A stretch of 64,000 nucleotides of DNA, taken from NCBI RefSeq assembly GCF_002022275.1, contig NZ_MSDF01000027.1, positions 40,864 to 104,863 of the forward strand, given 5' to 3'. A model generated the notes under the pieces. The model had not been told where the DNA came from. It did not search any database and saw only the letters and a list, made by a program, of their open reading frames with translations. This document shows positions 8,747 through 17,033 of the stretch, in pieces. Positions within the stretch are counted from its first letter, which is position 1. Each line of letters begins with the position of its first letter. A program made the translations under genes and the position numbers. This DNA is from Pseudomonas fluorescens. GTDB taxonomy: Bacteria; Pseudomonadota; Gammaproteobacteria; Pseudomonadales; Pseudomonadaceae.

Positions 8747-9292
8747 TCAGGTTTTCAGCGCCAGCTCGATCAATTCGTGCAATTCCTCTACCGGCAGTTG
8801 CTCACTCGAAAACAGACTGCGATAGACCGTGGGCGCAGCAATCAGATTCAACAACCTGTCCACGGTCGGTCTCACATCAACGCTGCTTTGGTAACGGTCG
8901 AGAATAATCTGCAACTGCCCCATCAGGATCTGGCTGCAATAGTCCCTGGGGCGGCTGCACTGCACGTCGCGCATCATGTTGCGCCCAAGCTCCGAACTCA
9001 TTTCGTCCAGGTATTGCTCGCCCCACGCGCGCAAGTCGCCGCGCAGGCTGCCGGTCTCGGCAGGCTCGCTCTCCGGGCGCAGGCGTTCCAGCGCCACGTC
9101 GGCGAGTAGCGCGGACAAGTCGCCCCAGCGGCGGTAGATGGTCGAGGGCGTAACCCCCGCGCGCGCAGCAATCATCGGCACGGTGACGCTGGAGCGCTCA
9201 TGGGCTTCCAGCAGTTCGCGCGCTGCGTTGTGGACTGATTCCTGGACCCGGGCACTGCGGCCCCCCGGGCGTAGACCTTCTTTAATAGCCAT
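8747..9292 (-). CDS. TetR-family transcriptional repressor
   Basis: A 181-residue protein with an N-terminal TetR helix-turn-helix (AARAGVTPSTIYRRWGD near residues 43-59) and a helical C-terminal ligand domain of the type seen in regulators with the LLNLIAAPTVYR end. It is divergent from the MFS transporter gene with about 90 bases between start codons. The common arrangement is a repressor of the neighbouring efflux gene and of itself. Confidence 0.88.
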   Translation of the reverse strand: MAIKEGLRPGGRSARVQESVHNAARELLEAHERSSVTVPMIAARAGVTPSTIYRRWGDLSALLADVALERLRPESEPAETGSLRGDLRAWGEQYLDEMSSELGRNMMRDVQCSRPRDYCSQILMGQLQIILDRYQSSVDVRPTVDRLLNLIAAPTVYRSLFSSEQLPVEELHELIELALKT

Positions 9293-9359
9293 GCCTAAAA
9301 CCTTAACACAAAGAATTTGCTTTAAGCGCTTTCCAGTAGCACACTCAGCAAAAGCAAAA

Positions 9360-9373
9360 CGTTAGCTTTAACG
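9360..9373. promoter_or_regulatory. Possible TetR operator before the MFS gene
   Basis: CGTTA-GCTT-TAACG is a short inverted repeat nine bases before the MFS start codon and overlapping its ribosome-binding region. A repressor bound here would block expression. The arms are only 5 bp, so chance is not excluded. Confidence 0.3.
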
Positions 9374-9382
9374 GAGTAAGCC

Positions 9383-10570
9383 ATGCCCAGCGTCATTTCT
9401 CAACGGTCCAGCCTGGCGTTCCTGGTGATCACTGTGCTGACCTTTCTCGCTGCTTCCAGCGCGCCGACCCCGTTGTATCAGGTCTATCAGGACAACCTGC
9501 ACTTCTCGGCCGCGATGCTTACGGTGATCTTCGGCGTCTACGCCGTGAGCCTGCTGGCGGCGCTGCTGACCGTGGGTTCACTGTCGGATTACCTGGGGCG
9601 CAAGCCGGTGATCTTCGTCGCCTTATTGCTCAACATCGTGGCGATGCTGCTGTTTATCAATGCTGACTCAACCGCGCACTTGATCGTCGCCCGTGCCTTG
9701 CAAGGCTTCGCCACCGGGATGGCGACGGCGGTGCTGAGCGCCACGCTGCTCGACACCGACCGTGTGCGCGGCCCGATGCTCAATAGCCTGGCGCCGCTGC
9801 TGGGCATGGCCAGCGGCGGTCTGGGCAGCGGCTTGCTGGTGGAGTACGCGCCACGGCCGACCCAGTTGATCTTCTTCACGATGCTCGGCTTGATGGTGCT
9901 GCAGGCGATCTATGTCTGGCGCCTGCCTGAAACCGTCAGCCGTATTCCGGGCGCCTTGAAATCGTTGGCGCCGACCCTGCATGTGCCGGAGCAGGCGCGC
10001 CGAGCCTTGTGGCTGGCCATGCCGCTGAATGTGGCGGTGTGGGCGCTGGGCGGGTTCTTTTCATCGTTGGCGCCGTCGCTGGTGAAGGCTGCCACCGGTT
10101 CGACGTCTCATCTGATCGGTGGAGGCCTGGTCGCCGTCGTAACCTTGAGCGGCGCGGTGACGATTTACAGCCTGCGCAACCGTCCGGCAGACAAGATCAT
10201 GCGCCTGTCGGCCGCATTGTTGGCTGCGGGCGTGGCCTTGTTGCTGGTCGCCGTGCAGAGCGCCAGCCTGCCGCTGTTTTTTGTCGCCAGTGTGGTCGCG
10301 GGCTTTGGGTTTGGCGGCGGCTTCATGGGCAGCATTCGCAGTATCGTGGGGTTGGCGTTACCGCATGAGCGGGCCGGGTTAATGTCGGCTTTTTACGTGC
10401 TGAGTTACTTGGCGTTCTGCCTGCCGGCATTGTTGGCTGGAAATCTGAGCCGGGTTTTTGGCTTGATTGCGACCACTGACGGCTATGGCGCAGTGCTGAT
10501 CCTGCTGGCCCTCGGTGCGCTTGGCGGCCTGCTGTTACAGGAGTCTGCGAAGGTCAAAACGGTGGTTTAA
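9383..10570 (+). CDS. MFS drug/metabolite efflux transporter
   Basis: A 395-residue protein with about twelve hydrophobic segments. The conserved loop 2-3 motif GSLSDYLGRKPVI near residue 60 and RALQGFATGMATA near 105 place it in the major facilitator superfamily, closest in style to drug:proton antiporters. The start has GGAG seven bases upstream. It is probably controlled by the divergent TetR repressor. The substrate cannot be told from sequence. Confidence 0.85.
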   Translation: MPSVISQRSSLAFLVITVLTFLAASSAPTPLYQVYQDNLHFSAAMLTVIFGVYAVSLLAALLTVGSLSDYLGRKPVIFVALLLNIVAMLLFINADSTAHLIVARALQGFATGMATAVLSATLLDTDRVRGPMLNSLAPLLGMASGGLGSGLLVEYAPRPTQLIFFTMLGLMVLQAIYVWRLPETVSRIPGALKSLAPTLHVPEQARRALWLAMPLNVAVWALGGFFSSLAPSLVKAATGSTSHLIGGGLVAVVTLSGAVTIYSLRNRPADKIMRLSAALLAAGVALLLVAVQSASLPLFFVASVVAGFGFGGGFMGSIRSIVGLALPHERAGLMSAFYVLSYLAFCLPALLAGNLSRVFGLIATTDGYGAVLILLALGALGGLLLQESAKVKTVV

Positions 10571-10680
10571 ATCGTCTATATCGGCAAAACAGATAACAGT
10601 TAGAGATATTACCCGTTATATAGATATTCGATCCGGTTCTACCATGGTCTCAACCTCATGCGAGGAAGAGGATTGCCATC

Positions 10681-11829
10681 ATGACCTGCTCGAATACCAT
10701 CAGCTACAAACCTTTCAGTCACCTGGCCCGTCCCCGGGAAGTGATTCGCCAGTTCACCCCCAACTGGTTTGCCGCAACCATGGGCACCGGTGTGCTGGCG
10801 CTGGCCCTGGCGCAGTTGCCCATCAATCTGCCCGGCGTGCACGCCATTGCCGAAGGGCTGTGGTTTTTCACCATTGGCCTGTTTATATTGTTCAGCGTTC
10901 TCTATGCGGCGCGCTGGGTGATGTTCTTCCACGAGGCACGGCGGATCTTCGGCCACTCCACGGTTTCGATGTTTTTCGGCACCATCCCCATGGGCCTGGC
11001 GACCATTCTCAATGGCTTGCTGCTGTTCGGCCTGCCGCGCTGGGGCAGCGATGTGGTGCCGCTGGCCGAAGCCTTGTGGTGGCTGGACGTGGCAATGGCG
11101 CTGGCCTGCGGTGTGCTGATCCCGTTCATGATGTTCACCCGTCAGGAACACAGCATTGACCAGATGACGGCCGTGTGGCTGCTGCCCGTGGTTGCCGCCG
11201 AAGTCGCTGCTGCCAGCGGTGGCCTGCTCGCGCCGCACTTGGTAGACGCGCATTCGCAACTGGTGATGCTGGTGACCAGCTATGTGCTGTGGGCGTTTTC
11301 GCTGCCGGTGGCGTTCAGCATCCTGACCATCCTGATGCTGCGCATGGCCCTGCATAAACTGCCTCACGCCAATATGGCGGCGTCGAGCTGGCTGGCCCTG
11401 GGCCCGATCGGCACGGGGGCTCTGGGTATGTTGCTGCTGGGCGGTGATGCGCCTGCGATTTTTGCTGCCAACGGCCTGCCCGGCGTCGGCGAAATGGCCT
11501 ACGGCCTGGGGCTGGTGGCGGGCATCACCCTGTGGGGCTTTGGCTTGTGGTGGATGTTGATCGCGGTGCTGATCACCCTGCGTTACCTGCGCGCAGGTAT
11601 TCCCTTCAACCTCGGCTGGTGGGGGTTCACGTTCCCGTTGGGCGTGTATGCATTGGCCACGCTGAAGCTGGCGAGCGTGTTGCACTTGGGTTTCTTCAAT
11701 GCTTTTGGCAGTGCGCTGGTGGTGGTCTTGGCGCTGATGTGGCTGATCGTGGCCAAGCGCACCGTGCAAGGCGCCTATAAAGGTGAGCTTTTTGTTTCAC
11801 CTTGCATTGCAGGGCTAGCGAATAAGTAA
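10681..11829 (+). CDS. TDT family (TehA/Mae1/SLAC1-fold) anion transporter
   Basis: A 382-residue membrane protein with about ten helices and the family opening FTPNWFAATMGTGVLALAL. A second conserved stretch is LGWWGFTFPLGVYALATLKL near residue 320. Relatives carry tellurite resistance, C4-dicarboxylates, sulfite or other anions, and the substrate cannot be chosen. GAGGAAGAGG lies upstream of the start as a good ribosome-binding site. It has no obvious partner gene. Confidence 0.85.
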   Translation: MTCSNTISYKPFSHLARPREVIRQFTPNWFAATMGTGVLALALAQLPINLPGVHAIAEGLWFFTIGLFILFSVLYAARWVMFFHEARRIFGHSTVSMFFGTIPMGLATILNGLLLFGLPRWGSDVVPLAEALWWLDVAMALACGVLIPFMMFTRQEHSIDQMTAVWLLPVVAAEVAAASGGLLAPHLVDAHSQLVMLVTSYVLWAFSLPVAFSILTILMLRMALHKLPHANMAASSWLALGPIGTGALGMLLLGGDAPAIFAANGLPGVGEMAYGLGLVAGITLWGFGLWWMLIAVLITLRYLRAGIPFNLGWWGFTFPLGVYALATLKLASVLHLGFFNAFGSALVVVLALMWLIVAKRTVQGAYKGELFVSPCIAGLANK

Positions 11830-11846
11830 GCAGGATTAGGTAAAGT

Positions 11847-11898
11847 CGTGGCCTGTCTTTTTATAAAAGCCTTCGGGCAATAATGCTATCAGGCCACG
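11847..11898 (+). promoter_or_regulatory. Leader hairpin upstream of the MFS-PlsC gene
   Basis: CGTGGCCTG (11847-11855) is exactly complementary to CAGGCCACG (11890-11898), with a 34-base loop holding a GCC-TTCG-GGC mini-hairpin. It ends 14 bases before the start codon, so folding could affect ribosome access. No known riboswitch is recognised. Confidence 0.35.
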
Positions 11899-11912
11899 CA
11901 GGAACACGGACG

Positions 11913-13787
11913 ATGAGCCACCCCTCACAATTCACCTTGCTGCGCACACGGCGCTTCCTGCCGTTTTTTGTCACCCAGTTGCTGGGTGCGTTCAACGACA
12001 ACATCTTCAAGCAATCGCTGATCCTGGCGATTCTCTACAAACTCAGCATTGACGGTGACCGCTCCATTTGGGTCAACCTCTGTGCGCTGCTGTTTATCCT
12101 GCCGTTCTTCCTGTTCTCGGCGCTGGCCGGGCAGTTTGGCGAGAAATTCAACAAGGACGCCTTGATCCGCGCGATCAAGATCGGCGAGATCGTGATCATG
12201 GCCGTGGGCGCCACGGGCTTCCTGACAGACCACCTTGAACTGATGCTGCTGGCGCTGTTTGCCATGGGCACGCACTCGGCGCTGTTCGGCCCGGTGAAGT
12301 ACTCGATCATGCCGCAAGCCCTGCACGAAGATGAGCTGGTCGGCGGCAACGGCCTGGTGGAGATGGGCACGTTTCTGGCGATTCTGGCGGGCACCATCGG
12401 CGCCGGGATCATGATGTCGTCGACTCATTACGCGCCGGTTGTTGCGGTGGCGATTGTCGGTGTGGCGCTGCTGGGCTACCTGGCCAGCCGCAGCATTCCA
12501 CGTGCTGCCGCTTCGACGCCGGGGTTGCGGCTGAACTGGAATATTTTCAGCGAATCCTGGGCCACCTTGCGTCTGGGCCTGGGCCAAACGCCCGCGGTGT
12601 CGCGCTCGATCGTCGGCAACTCGTGGTTCTGGTTTGTCGGCGCGATCTACCTGACGCAAATCCCGGCCTACGCCAAGGAGTGGTTGTACGGCGACGAGAC
12701 CGTGGTGACGCTGATTCTCACGGTGTTTTCGGTGGGCATCGCCTTGGGCTCGATGCTCTGCGAAAAGCTTTCCGGACGTAAGGTCGAAATCGGTCTGGTG
12801 CCGTTTGGCTCCTTTGGTTTGACCGTGTTCGGCCTGCTGCTGTGGTGGCACTCCGGCGGCTTCCCGCAAAACGTGCAGGCCAACGATTGGCTCGCGGTGC
12901 TCAGCTATGGCAAGGCCTGGTGGGTGCTGTTCGACATCCTCGGGCTGGGCGTTTTCGGCGGTTTCTATATCGTGCCGCTGTACGCGCTGATCCAGTCGCG
13001 CACCGCCGAAAACGAGCGCGCGCGGGTGATCGCGGCCAACAACATTCTCAACGCGCTATTTATGGTGGTCTCGGCCATCGTGTCGATCCTGCTGTTGAGC
13101 GTCGCCAAGCTGTCGATCCCCGAGTTGTTCCTGGTGGTGTCGCTGCTCAACATCGCGGTGAACACTTACATCTTCAAGATCGTCCCCGAGTTCACCATGC
13201 GTTTCATGATCTGGCTGCTCAGCCATTCCATGTACCGCGTGGAGCATCGCAACCTCGACGCCATTCCGGATGAGGGTGCGGCGTTGCTGGTGTGCAATCA
13301 CGTGTCGTTTGTCGATGCGCTGTTGATCGGCGGCGCGGTGCGGCGGCCGATTCGCTTTGTCATGTACTACAAGATCTACCGTTTGCCGCTGCTCAATTTT
13401 ATCTTCCGCACAGCCGGGGCGATTCCGATTGCCGGGCGCAACGAAGACATCCAGATCTACGAGAAGGCCTTTGCGCGGATTGCGCAGTACCTGAAGGAAG
13501 GGGAGTTGGTGTGCATCTTCCCTGAAGGCAAGTTGACGGCGGATGGCGAGATGAATGAGTTTCGCGGTGGCGTGACGCGCATTCTGGGAGAGACGCCGGT
13601 GCCGGTGATTCCGCTGGCGTTGCAGGGGTTGTGGGGGAGCTTTTTCAGCCGCGATCCGAACAAGGGCATTTTTCACCGAATCTGGTCGCGTGTGGTGTTG
13701 GTGGCGGGGGAGCCGGTTGCGGTAGAGGCCGCGACGCCTGAGCAGTTGCAGGTGGTGGTGGGTGGTTTGCGGGGGAGTGTCAGGTAG
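11913..13787 (+). CDS. MFS transporter fused to PlsC acyltransferase (LplT-Aas type)
   Basis: A 624-residue fusion. Residues 1 to about 410 form an MFS domain (FFVTQLLGAFNDNIFKQS, typical of LplT lysophospholipid flippases). Residues about 430-624 form a PlsC glycerolipid acyltransferase with the NHVSFVDA (H-x4-D) catalytic box and the FPEGKLTADG substrate box. Together they could import lyso-phosphatidylethanolamine and re-acylate it on the inner leaflet. The AMP-dependent acyl-ACP synthetase of E. coli Aas is absent here. The start at 11913 is preferred over an upstream in-frame codon because the MSHPSQFTLL beginning fits the family. Confidence 0.88.
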   Translation: MSHPSQFTLLRTRRFLPFFVTQLLGAFNDNIFKQSLILAILYKLSIDGDRSIWVNLCALLFILPFFLFSALAGQFGEKFNKDALIRAIKIGEIVIMAVGATGFLTDHLELMLLALFAMGTHSALFGPVKYSIMPQALHEDELVGGNGLVEMGTFLAILAGTIGAGIMMSSTHYAPVVAVAIVGVALLGYLASRSIPRAAASTPGLRLNWNIFSESWATLRLGLGQTPAVSRSIVGNSWFWFVGAIYLTQIPAYAKEWLYGDETVVTLILTVFSVGIALGSMLCEKLSGRKVEIGLVPFGSFGLTVFGLLLWWHSGGFPQNVQANDWLAVLSYGKAWWVLFDILGLGVFGGFYIVPLYALIQSRTAENERARVIAANNILNALFMVVSAIVSILLLSVAKLSIPELFLVVSLLNIAVNTYIFKIVPEFTMRFMIWLLSHSMYRVEHRNLDAIPDEGAALLVCNHVSFVDALLIGGAVRRPIRFVMYYKIYRLPLLNFIFRTAGAIPIAGRNEDIQIYEKAFARIAQYLKEGELVCIFPEGKLTADGEMNEFRGGVTRILGETPVPVIPLALQGLWGSFFSRDPNKGIFHRIWSRVVLVAGEPVAVEAATPEQLQVVVGGLRGSVR

Positions 13788-13811
13788 TTTTTTGCCGGCT
13801 TTGAGGGCCTT

Positions 13812-13892
13812 ATCGCAGGCAAGCCAGCTCCCACAGTTGACCGAGTTGTTCAAGCGAACGAGGTCTAATGTGGGAGCTGGCTTGCCTGCGAT
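13812..13892. repeat. REP pair, opposite arm order
   Basis: Arms at 13812-13834 and 13870-13892. Here the reverse-complement arm comes first, so the pair is arranged opposite to the others in the window. Confidence 0.88.
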
Positions 13893-13904
13893 AGCGGTAC
13901 GGGT

Positions 13905-14219
13905 CTAAGCGCTGACCTTGAGCCCAATGAGCCCGCAAATAATCAACGCCACACTCGCCAACCGGAACAGCGCCATGGATTCCCCAAATAGGATAATCCC
14001 GGCAATCACTGTACCCACGGCACCCACACCGGTCCAAATCGCATAGGCCGTGCCCAGCGGCAGTTCTTTCATGGCCAACCCAAGCAAACCGAGGCTGATA
14101 GCCATGGCGGCAATGGTCAGAGCCGTGGGCAGGGGCTTGCTGAAACCGTCGGTGTACTTAAGGCCAACGGCCCAGCCAACTTCAAACAACCCGGCAAAAA
14201 ACAGAATGATCCAGGACAT
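13905..14219 (-). CDS. gdx: Guanidinium exporter, SMR family (SugE/Gdx)
   Basis: A 104-residue, four-helix small multidrug resistance protein. The conserved Glu of helix 1 (FEVGWAVGLKYTDG) and the helix 2-3 stretch ELPLGTAYAIWTGVGAVGT are those of the SugE/Gdx branch, not of EmrE-type drug pumps. This branch exports guanidinium in exchange for protons. The upstream minus-strand region carries two hairpins with ACGA loops, which agrees with guanidine control. A strong AAGGAGGG ribosome-binding site lies five bases before the start. Confidence 0.92.
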   Translation of the reverse strand: MSWIILFFAGLFEVGWAVGLKYTDGFSKPLPTALTIAAMAISLGLLGLAMKELPLGTAYAIWTGVGAVGTVIAGIILFGESMALFRLASVALIICGLIGLKVSA

Positions 14220-14240
14220 GATGACCCTCCTTCCAGAAGT

Positions 14241-14291
14241 GGGGTCGTCCCCTGATTAAGCGCTTGAGAGCGTCGCGAGGTCGTCCCCGCG
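14241..14291 (-). promoter_or_regulatory. Guanidine-II (mini-ykkC) riboswitch
   Basis: Read on the minus strand, two hairpins stand in series. The first pairs CGCGGGG with CCTCGCG around loop ACGA (14291-14274); the second pairs GGGG with CCCC around loop ACGA (14252-14241); 21 bases separate them. Two stems each capped by an ACGR tetraloop define guanidine-II RNAs, whose loops dimerise on guanidinium. The second hairpin ends eight bases before the AAGGAGGG ribosome-binding site of the Gdx gene, which points to control of translation initiation. The identification rests on motif and context. Confidence 0.85.
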
Positions 14292-14331
14292 AAGCCCGGT
14301 AGAGTGCCGAATATGGATCAAGTGATCAAGT

Positions 14332-15291
14332 TTATGGCGTGGTTTCCAGTGCGCGGCGATCTTCCTTTTCGCTCATGCGACGGAAATAAGTCGACAGCAA
14401 TGCCCCGGAAATATTGTGCCAAACACTGAAGAGCGCACTCGGCACCGCCGCCAGCGGCGAGAAGTGCGCACTGGCCAATGCGGCGCCCAGCCCGGAGTTT
14501 TGCATGCCCACTTCCAACGCCAGCGATTTGCGTTGCGCCAGCGGCAGTTTGAACAGCCGGCCGGTGAAGTAGCCCAGTAAGTAGCCGAAGCTGTTGTGCA
14601 GCATCACCACCGCCATGATCAGCAGGCCCGACTCGGCAATCTTCGCCTGGCTCGCTGCCACCACTGCCGCGACGATAATCACGATGCTCACCACCGACAC
14701 CAATGGCAACACATCCACCGCATGGCGAACCCGCGCGCCCAGCACGCGTTGCGCGACCACGCCCAGTACGATTGGCAGCAGCACCACTTGCAGGATCGAC
14801 CAGAACAGCTCCATGAACGACACCGGCAACCAGGCCGAAGCCAGCAGCCATATCAGCGCCGGCGTCAGCAGTGGTGCGAGGAGGGTCGTGACGGCGGCGA
14901 TGGCCACCGACAGCGCCAGATCGCCCCGAGCCAGCCAGGTCATGACGTTGGACGAAGTGCCGCTTGGGCAGCAACCGACCAGGATCACACCGACGGCAAT
15001 TTCCGGCGGCAAGTGAAAGGCCTGGCACAGCAACCAGGCCACGCCAGGCATGATCACGAAATGCGCGACCACGCCCAACGCCACGCGCCACGGATGGCGG
15101 GCGACTTCGGCGAAGTCTTCGAGTTTGAGGGTCAGCCCCATGCCGAACATTACCAGGCCCAACAACGGCACGATGGCGCCTTTGAGGCCGATGAACCAGC
15201 CGGGCTCAAGGAACGCGAGCACTGCGAAGATCAACACCCAGTAGGCGAAGGTATTGCCGACGAAGCGGCTCAAGGCGGCGAGTGCGCGCAT
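14332..15291 (-). CDS. Bile acid:sodium symporter (BASS) family protein
   Basis: A 319-residue protein of about ten helices with the family features GLTLKLEDFAEVARHPW near residue 50 and VGCCPSGTSSNVMTWLARGD near 110. Relatives move organic anions such as pantoate, pyruvate or keto acids with sodium. The start at 15291 has AAGGA upstream; an earlier in-frame codon at 15336 lacks support. It lies upstream of the gdx riboswitch on the same strand but seems functionally separate. Confidence 0.87.
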   Translation of the reverse strand: MRALAALSRFVGNTFAYWVLIFAVLAFLEPGWFIGLKGAIVPLLGLVMFGMGLTLKLEDFAEVARHPWRVALGVVAHFVIMPGVAWLLCQAFHLPPEIAVGVILVGCCPSGTSSNVMTWLARGDLALSVAIAAVTTLLAPLLTPALIWLLASAWLPVSFMELFWSILQVVLLPIVLGVVAQRVLGARVRHAVDVLPLVSVVSIVIIVAAVVAASQAKIAESGLLIMAVVMLHNSFGYLLGYFTGRLFKLPLAQRKSLALEVGMQNSGLGAALASAHFSPLAAVPSALFSVWHNISGALLSTYFRRMSEKEDRRALETTP

Positions 15292-15354
15292 GGGGGTGTC
15301 CTTGTTATTGGATTCTGGAAGTGCAAATACAATCAAATGTGAGAGCGGGCTTGT

Positions 15355-15439
15355 GTGGGAGCTGGCTTGCCTGCGATGCAGACACCTCGGTGAATCAGGG
15401 ATACCCAGGTGAAGCTATCGCAGGCAAGCCAGCTCCCAC
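15355..15439. repeat. REP pair (GTGGGAGCTGGCTTGC class)
   Basis: Arms at 15355-15377 and 15417-15439. A degenerate partial copy (GAGCGGGCTTG) directly precedes the left arm. Confidence 0.88.
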
Positions 15440-15471
15440 ACTGACCGTGCCCACAAAAGACTTGAGTTGCT

Positions 15472-16392
15472 TTAGATGCCTTGTGGTGTCTCTTCACCGC
15501 CCAGCGCTTCCACCAACGCCGGGATGAACTCGCCGAAGGTGAGCATCATCAAGGTAAAGCTGGCGTCCAGTTGGCCCAGCGCCTCGTCACCACCGTCCTG
15601 TTCCGCCTGATCCTGCAGCAGGTCTTCGAACTTCAGGCGCTTGACGGTCATCTTGTCGTCAAGCATGAAGGACAGCTTGTCCTGCCAGGCCAGCGACAGC
15701 TGAGTCACGACTTTGCCAGTGGTCAGGTGCAGCTGGATTTCTTCGCCGGTCAGGTCCTGGCGCTTGCAACGCACGATGCCGCCGTCTTCGTGGGTGTCAC
15801 GCAGCTCGCACTCGTCGAGGACGAAGAAGTCATCGGCCGGTTTCTGGGTGGTGACCCAGTCGGTCATGATGGCGGTTGGCGCGGTTTTTACGGTGAGTGG
15901 GCGTACCGGCAAGGTGCCGATCACTTCACGCAGGGTGGAGAGCAGGTCTTCAGCGCGTTTCGGGCTGGCCGAGTTCACCAGGATCAGGCCCTGTTTCGGC
16001 GCGATGGCGGCGAAGGTCGAGGAGCGACGGATAAACGCGCGGGGCAGGAAGGCCTGGATGATTTCATCCTTGATCTGGTCGCGTTCTTTTTTATAGACCT
16101 TGCGCATTTGCTCGGCCTCAATCTCTTCGACTTTCTCTTTCAGTGCGTCACGCACCACGCTACCCGGCAGGATGCGTTCTTCCTTGCGCGCGGCGATCAG
16201 CAGGAAGTCGCCGCTGACGTGAACCAGGGGAGCGTCTTCACCTTTACCAAAAGGCGCGACGAAACCGTAAGTGGTCAACTCCTGGCTGGCACAAGGGCGC
16301 GCCAGTTTGGTGGCCATGGCCGCTTCCAACGCCTCGGCATCAACAGGCAGATCTTGGGTCAGGCGATAGATAAGCAGGTTCTTGAACCACAT
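15472..16392 (-). CDS. rdgC: Recombination-associated protein RdgC
   Basis: A 306-residue protein starting MWFKNLLIYRLTQ, the invariant RdgC beginning, which fixes the start at 16392 and not at the earlier in-frame codon at 16416. RdgC forms a ring-shaped dimer on double-stranded DNA and limits RecA action. The length and the GFVAPFG and SLAWQDKLSFMLDD segments fit the family. AAAGGAG upstream serves as ribosome-binding site. It is divergent from the tRNA genes. Confidence 0.95.
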   Translation of the reverse strand: MWFKNLLIYRLTQDLPVDAEALEAAMATKLARPCASQELTTYGFVAPFGKGEDAPLVHVSGDFLLIAARKEERILPGSVVRDALKEKVEEIEAEQMRKVYKKERDQIKDEIIQAFLPRAFIRRSSTFAAIAPKQGLILVNSASPKRAEDLLSTLREVIGTLPVRPLTVKTAPTAIMTDWVTTQKPADDFFVLDECELRDTHEDGGIVRCKRQDLTGEEIQLHLTTGKVVTQLSLAWQDKLSFMLDDKMTVKRLKFEDLLQDQAEQDGGDEALGQLDASFTLMMLTFGEFIPALVEALGGEETPQGI

Positions 16393-16502
16393 GGGGTGAG
16401 TCTCTCCTTTATACAAAGGGGGGCATTATTCTCTTGATCCGGGCTGAGGCCAACCCTGCCTAAGCCATTGGAAGGCCTCAAAAAAAAGATTTAAGAAAGT
16501 GC

Positions 16503-16531
16503 TTGCCAGACTTCAGGTCGCTCCGTAGAAT
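16503..16531 (+). promoter_or_regulatory. Sigma-70 promoter of the tRNA-Val/tRNA-Asp unit
   Basis: TTGCCA (16503-16508) and TAGAAT (16526-16531) are separated by 17 bases and followed by the GC-rich discriminator GCGCGCC, typical of stringently controlled stable-RNA promoters. The first tRNA begins 20 bases further on. Confidence 0.85.
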
Positions 16532-16551
16532 GCGCGCCACACCGAAACGAA

Positions 16552-16627
16552 GGGTGATTAGCTCAGCTGGGAGAGCGTCTGCCTTACAAGCAGAATGTCG
16601 GCGGTTCGATCCCGTCATCACCCACCA
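16552..16627 (+). tRNA. tRNA-Val (anticodon TAC)
   Basis: A complete 76-base cloverleaf: acceptor stem GGGTGAT pairs with ATCACCC, the anticodon loop of GCCTTACAAGC reads TAC, the T-arm GGTTCGATCC is normal and CCA is encoded at 16625-16627. Confidence 0.97.
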
Positions 16628-16646
16628 TTCGCTTCATGTGTTACGC

Positions 16647-16723
16647 GCAGCGGTAGTTCAGTCGGTTAGAATACCGGCCTGTCACGCCGGGGGTCGCGGG
16701 TTCGAGTCCCGTCCGCTGCGCCA
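16647..16723 (+). tRNA. tRNA-Asp (anticodon GTC)
   Basis: A complete 77-base cloverleaf: acceptor stem GCAGCGG pairs with CCGCTGC, the anticodon loop CTGTCACG reads GTC, the discriminator base is G and CCA is encoded. It lies 19 bases after tRNA-Val, in the same transcript. Confidence 0.97.
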
Positions 16724-16763
16724 TATTCGGTAACCTGGAACACTGAACGCCAGGTCACCACAG

Positions 16764-16792
16764 AAAGCCCGCTCATCGAGCGGGCTTTTTTT
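16764..16792 (+). terminator. Rho-independent terminator of the tRNA unit
   Basis: GCCCGCTC (16767-16774) pairs with GAGCGGGC (16778-16785), a three-base loop, followed by seven T. It overlaps the 3' end of the small minus-strand reading frame. Confidence 0.92.
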
Positions 16793-16922
16793 CGTCTGCG
16801 ATTTGTCGGTTTATCTTTTTCTTGCGGGGCTGGCGCGCCGCCAAGTGCTCGAAGCAGAACGAGGCGGTGCCGAACACGGCAATGATGGTCAGAACGAGCA
16901 TGCCGAGCGTTGAACTCTCCAC
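16773..16922 (-). CDS. Possible small single-span membrane protein
   Basis: A 49-residue frame starting with GTG at 16922, chosen because AGGAAG lies five bases upstream; the frame stays open to a TTG at 16985. It has one hydrophobic helix (LGMLVLTIIAVFGTASF) and then a strongly basic tail (RQPRKKKINR), a common pattern for small inner-membrane proteins. The last codons overlap the tRNA terminator on the other strand. I do not recognise a family; it may not be expressed. Confidence 0.4.
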   Translation of the reverse strand: MESSTLGMLVLTIIAVFGTASFCFEHLAARQPRKKKINRQIADEKKPAR

Positions 16923-17033
16923 GGTGACTTCCTGCGCAGTGATGGGGTAGGCAGTCACGTTAGAGGCGGGGCGCAGGCCGCTCAATAGACCCGACGCGAT
17001 CCTTACGGCGGCGGGTCTGTTTTTACGGACTCT

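Noticed and set aside
10639..11769. 376-codon open frame on the minus strand
   Set aside because: Antisense to the TDT transporter; very rich in Gln, His and Arg, the usual signature of a shadow frame.
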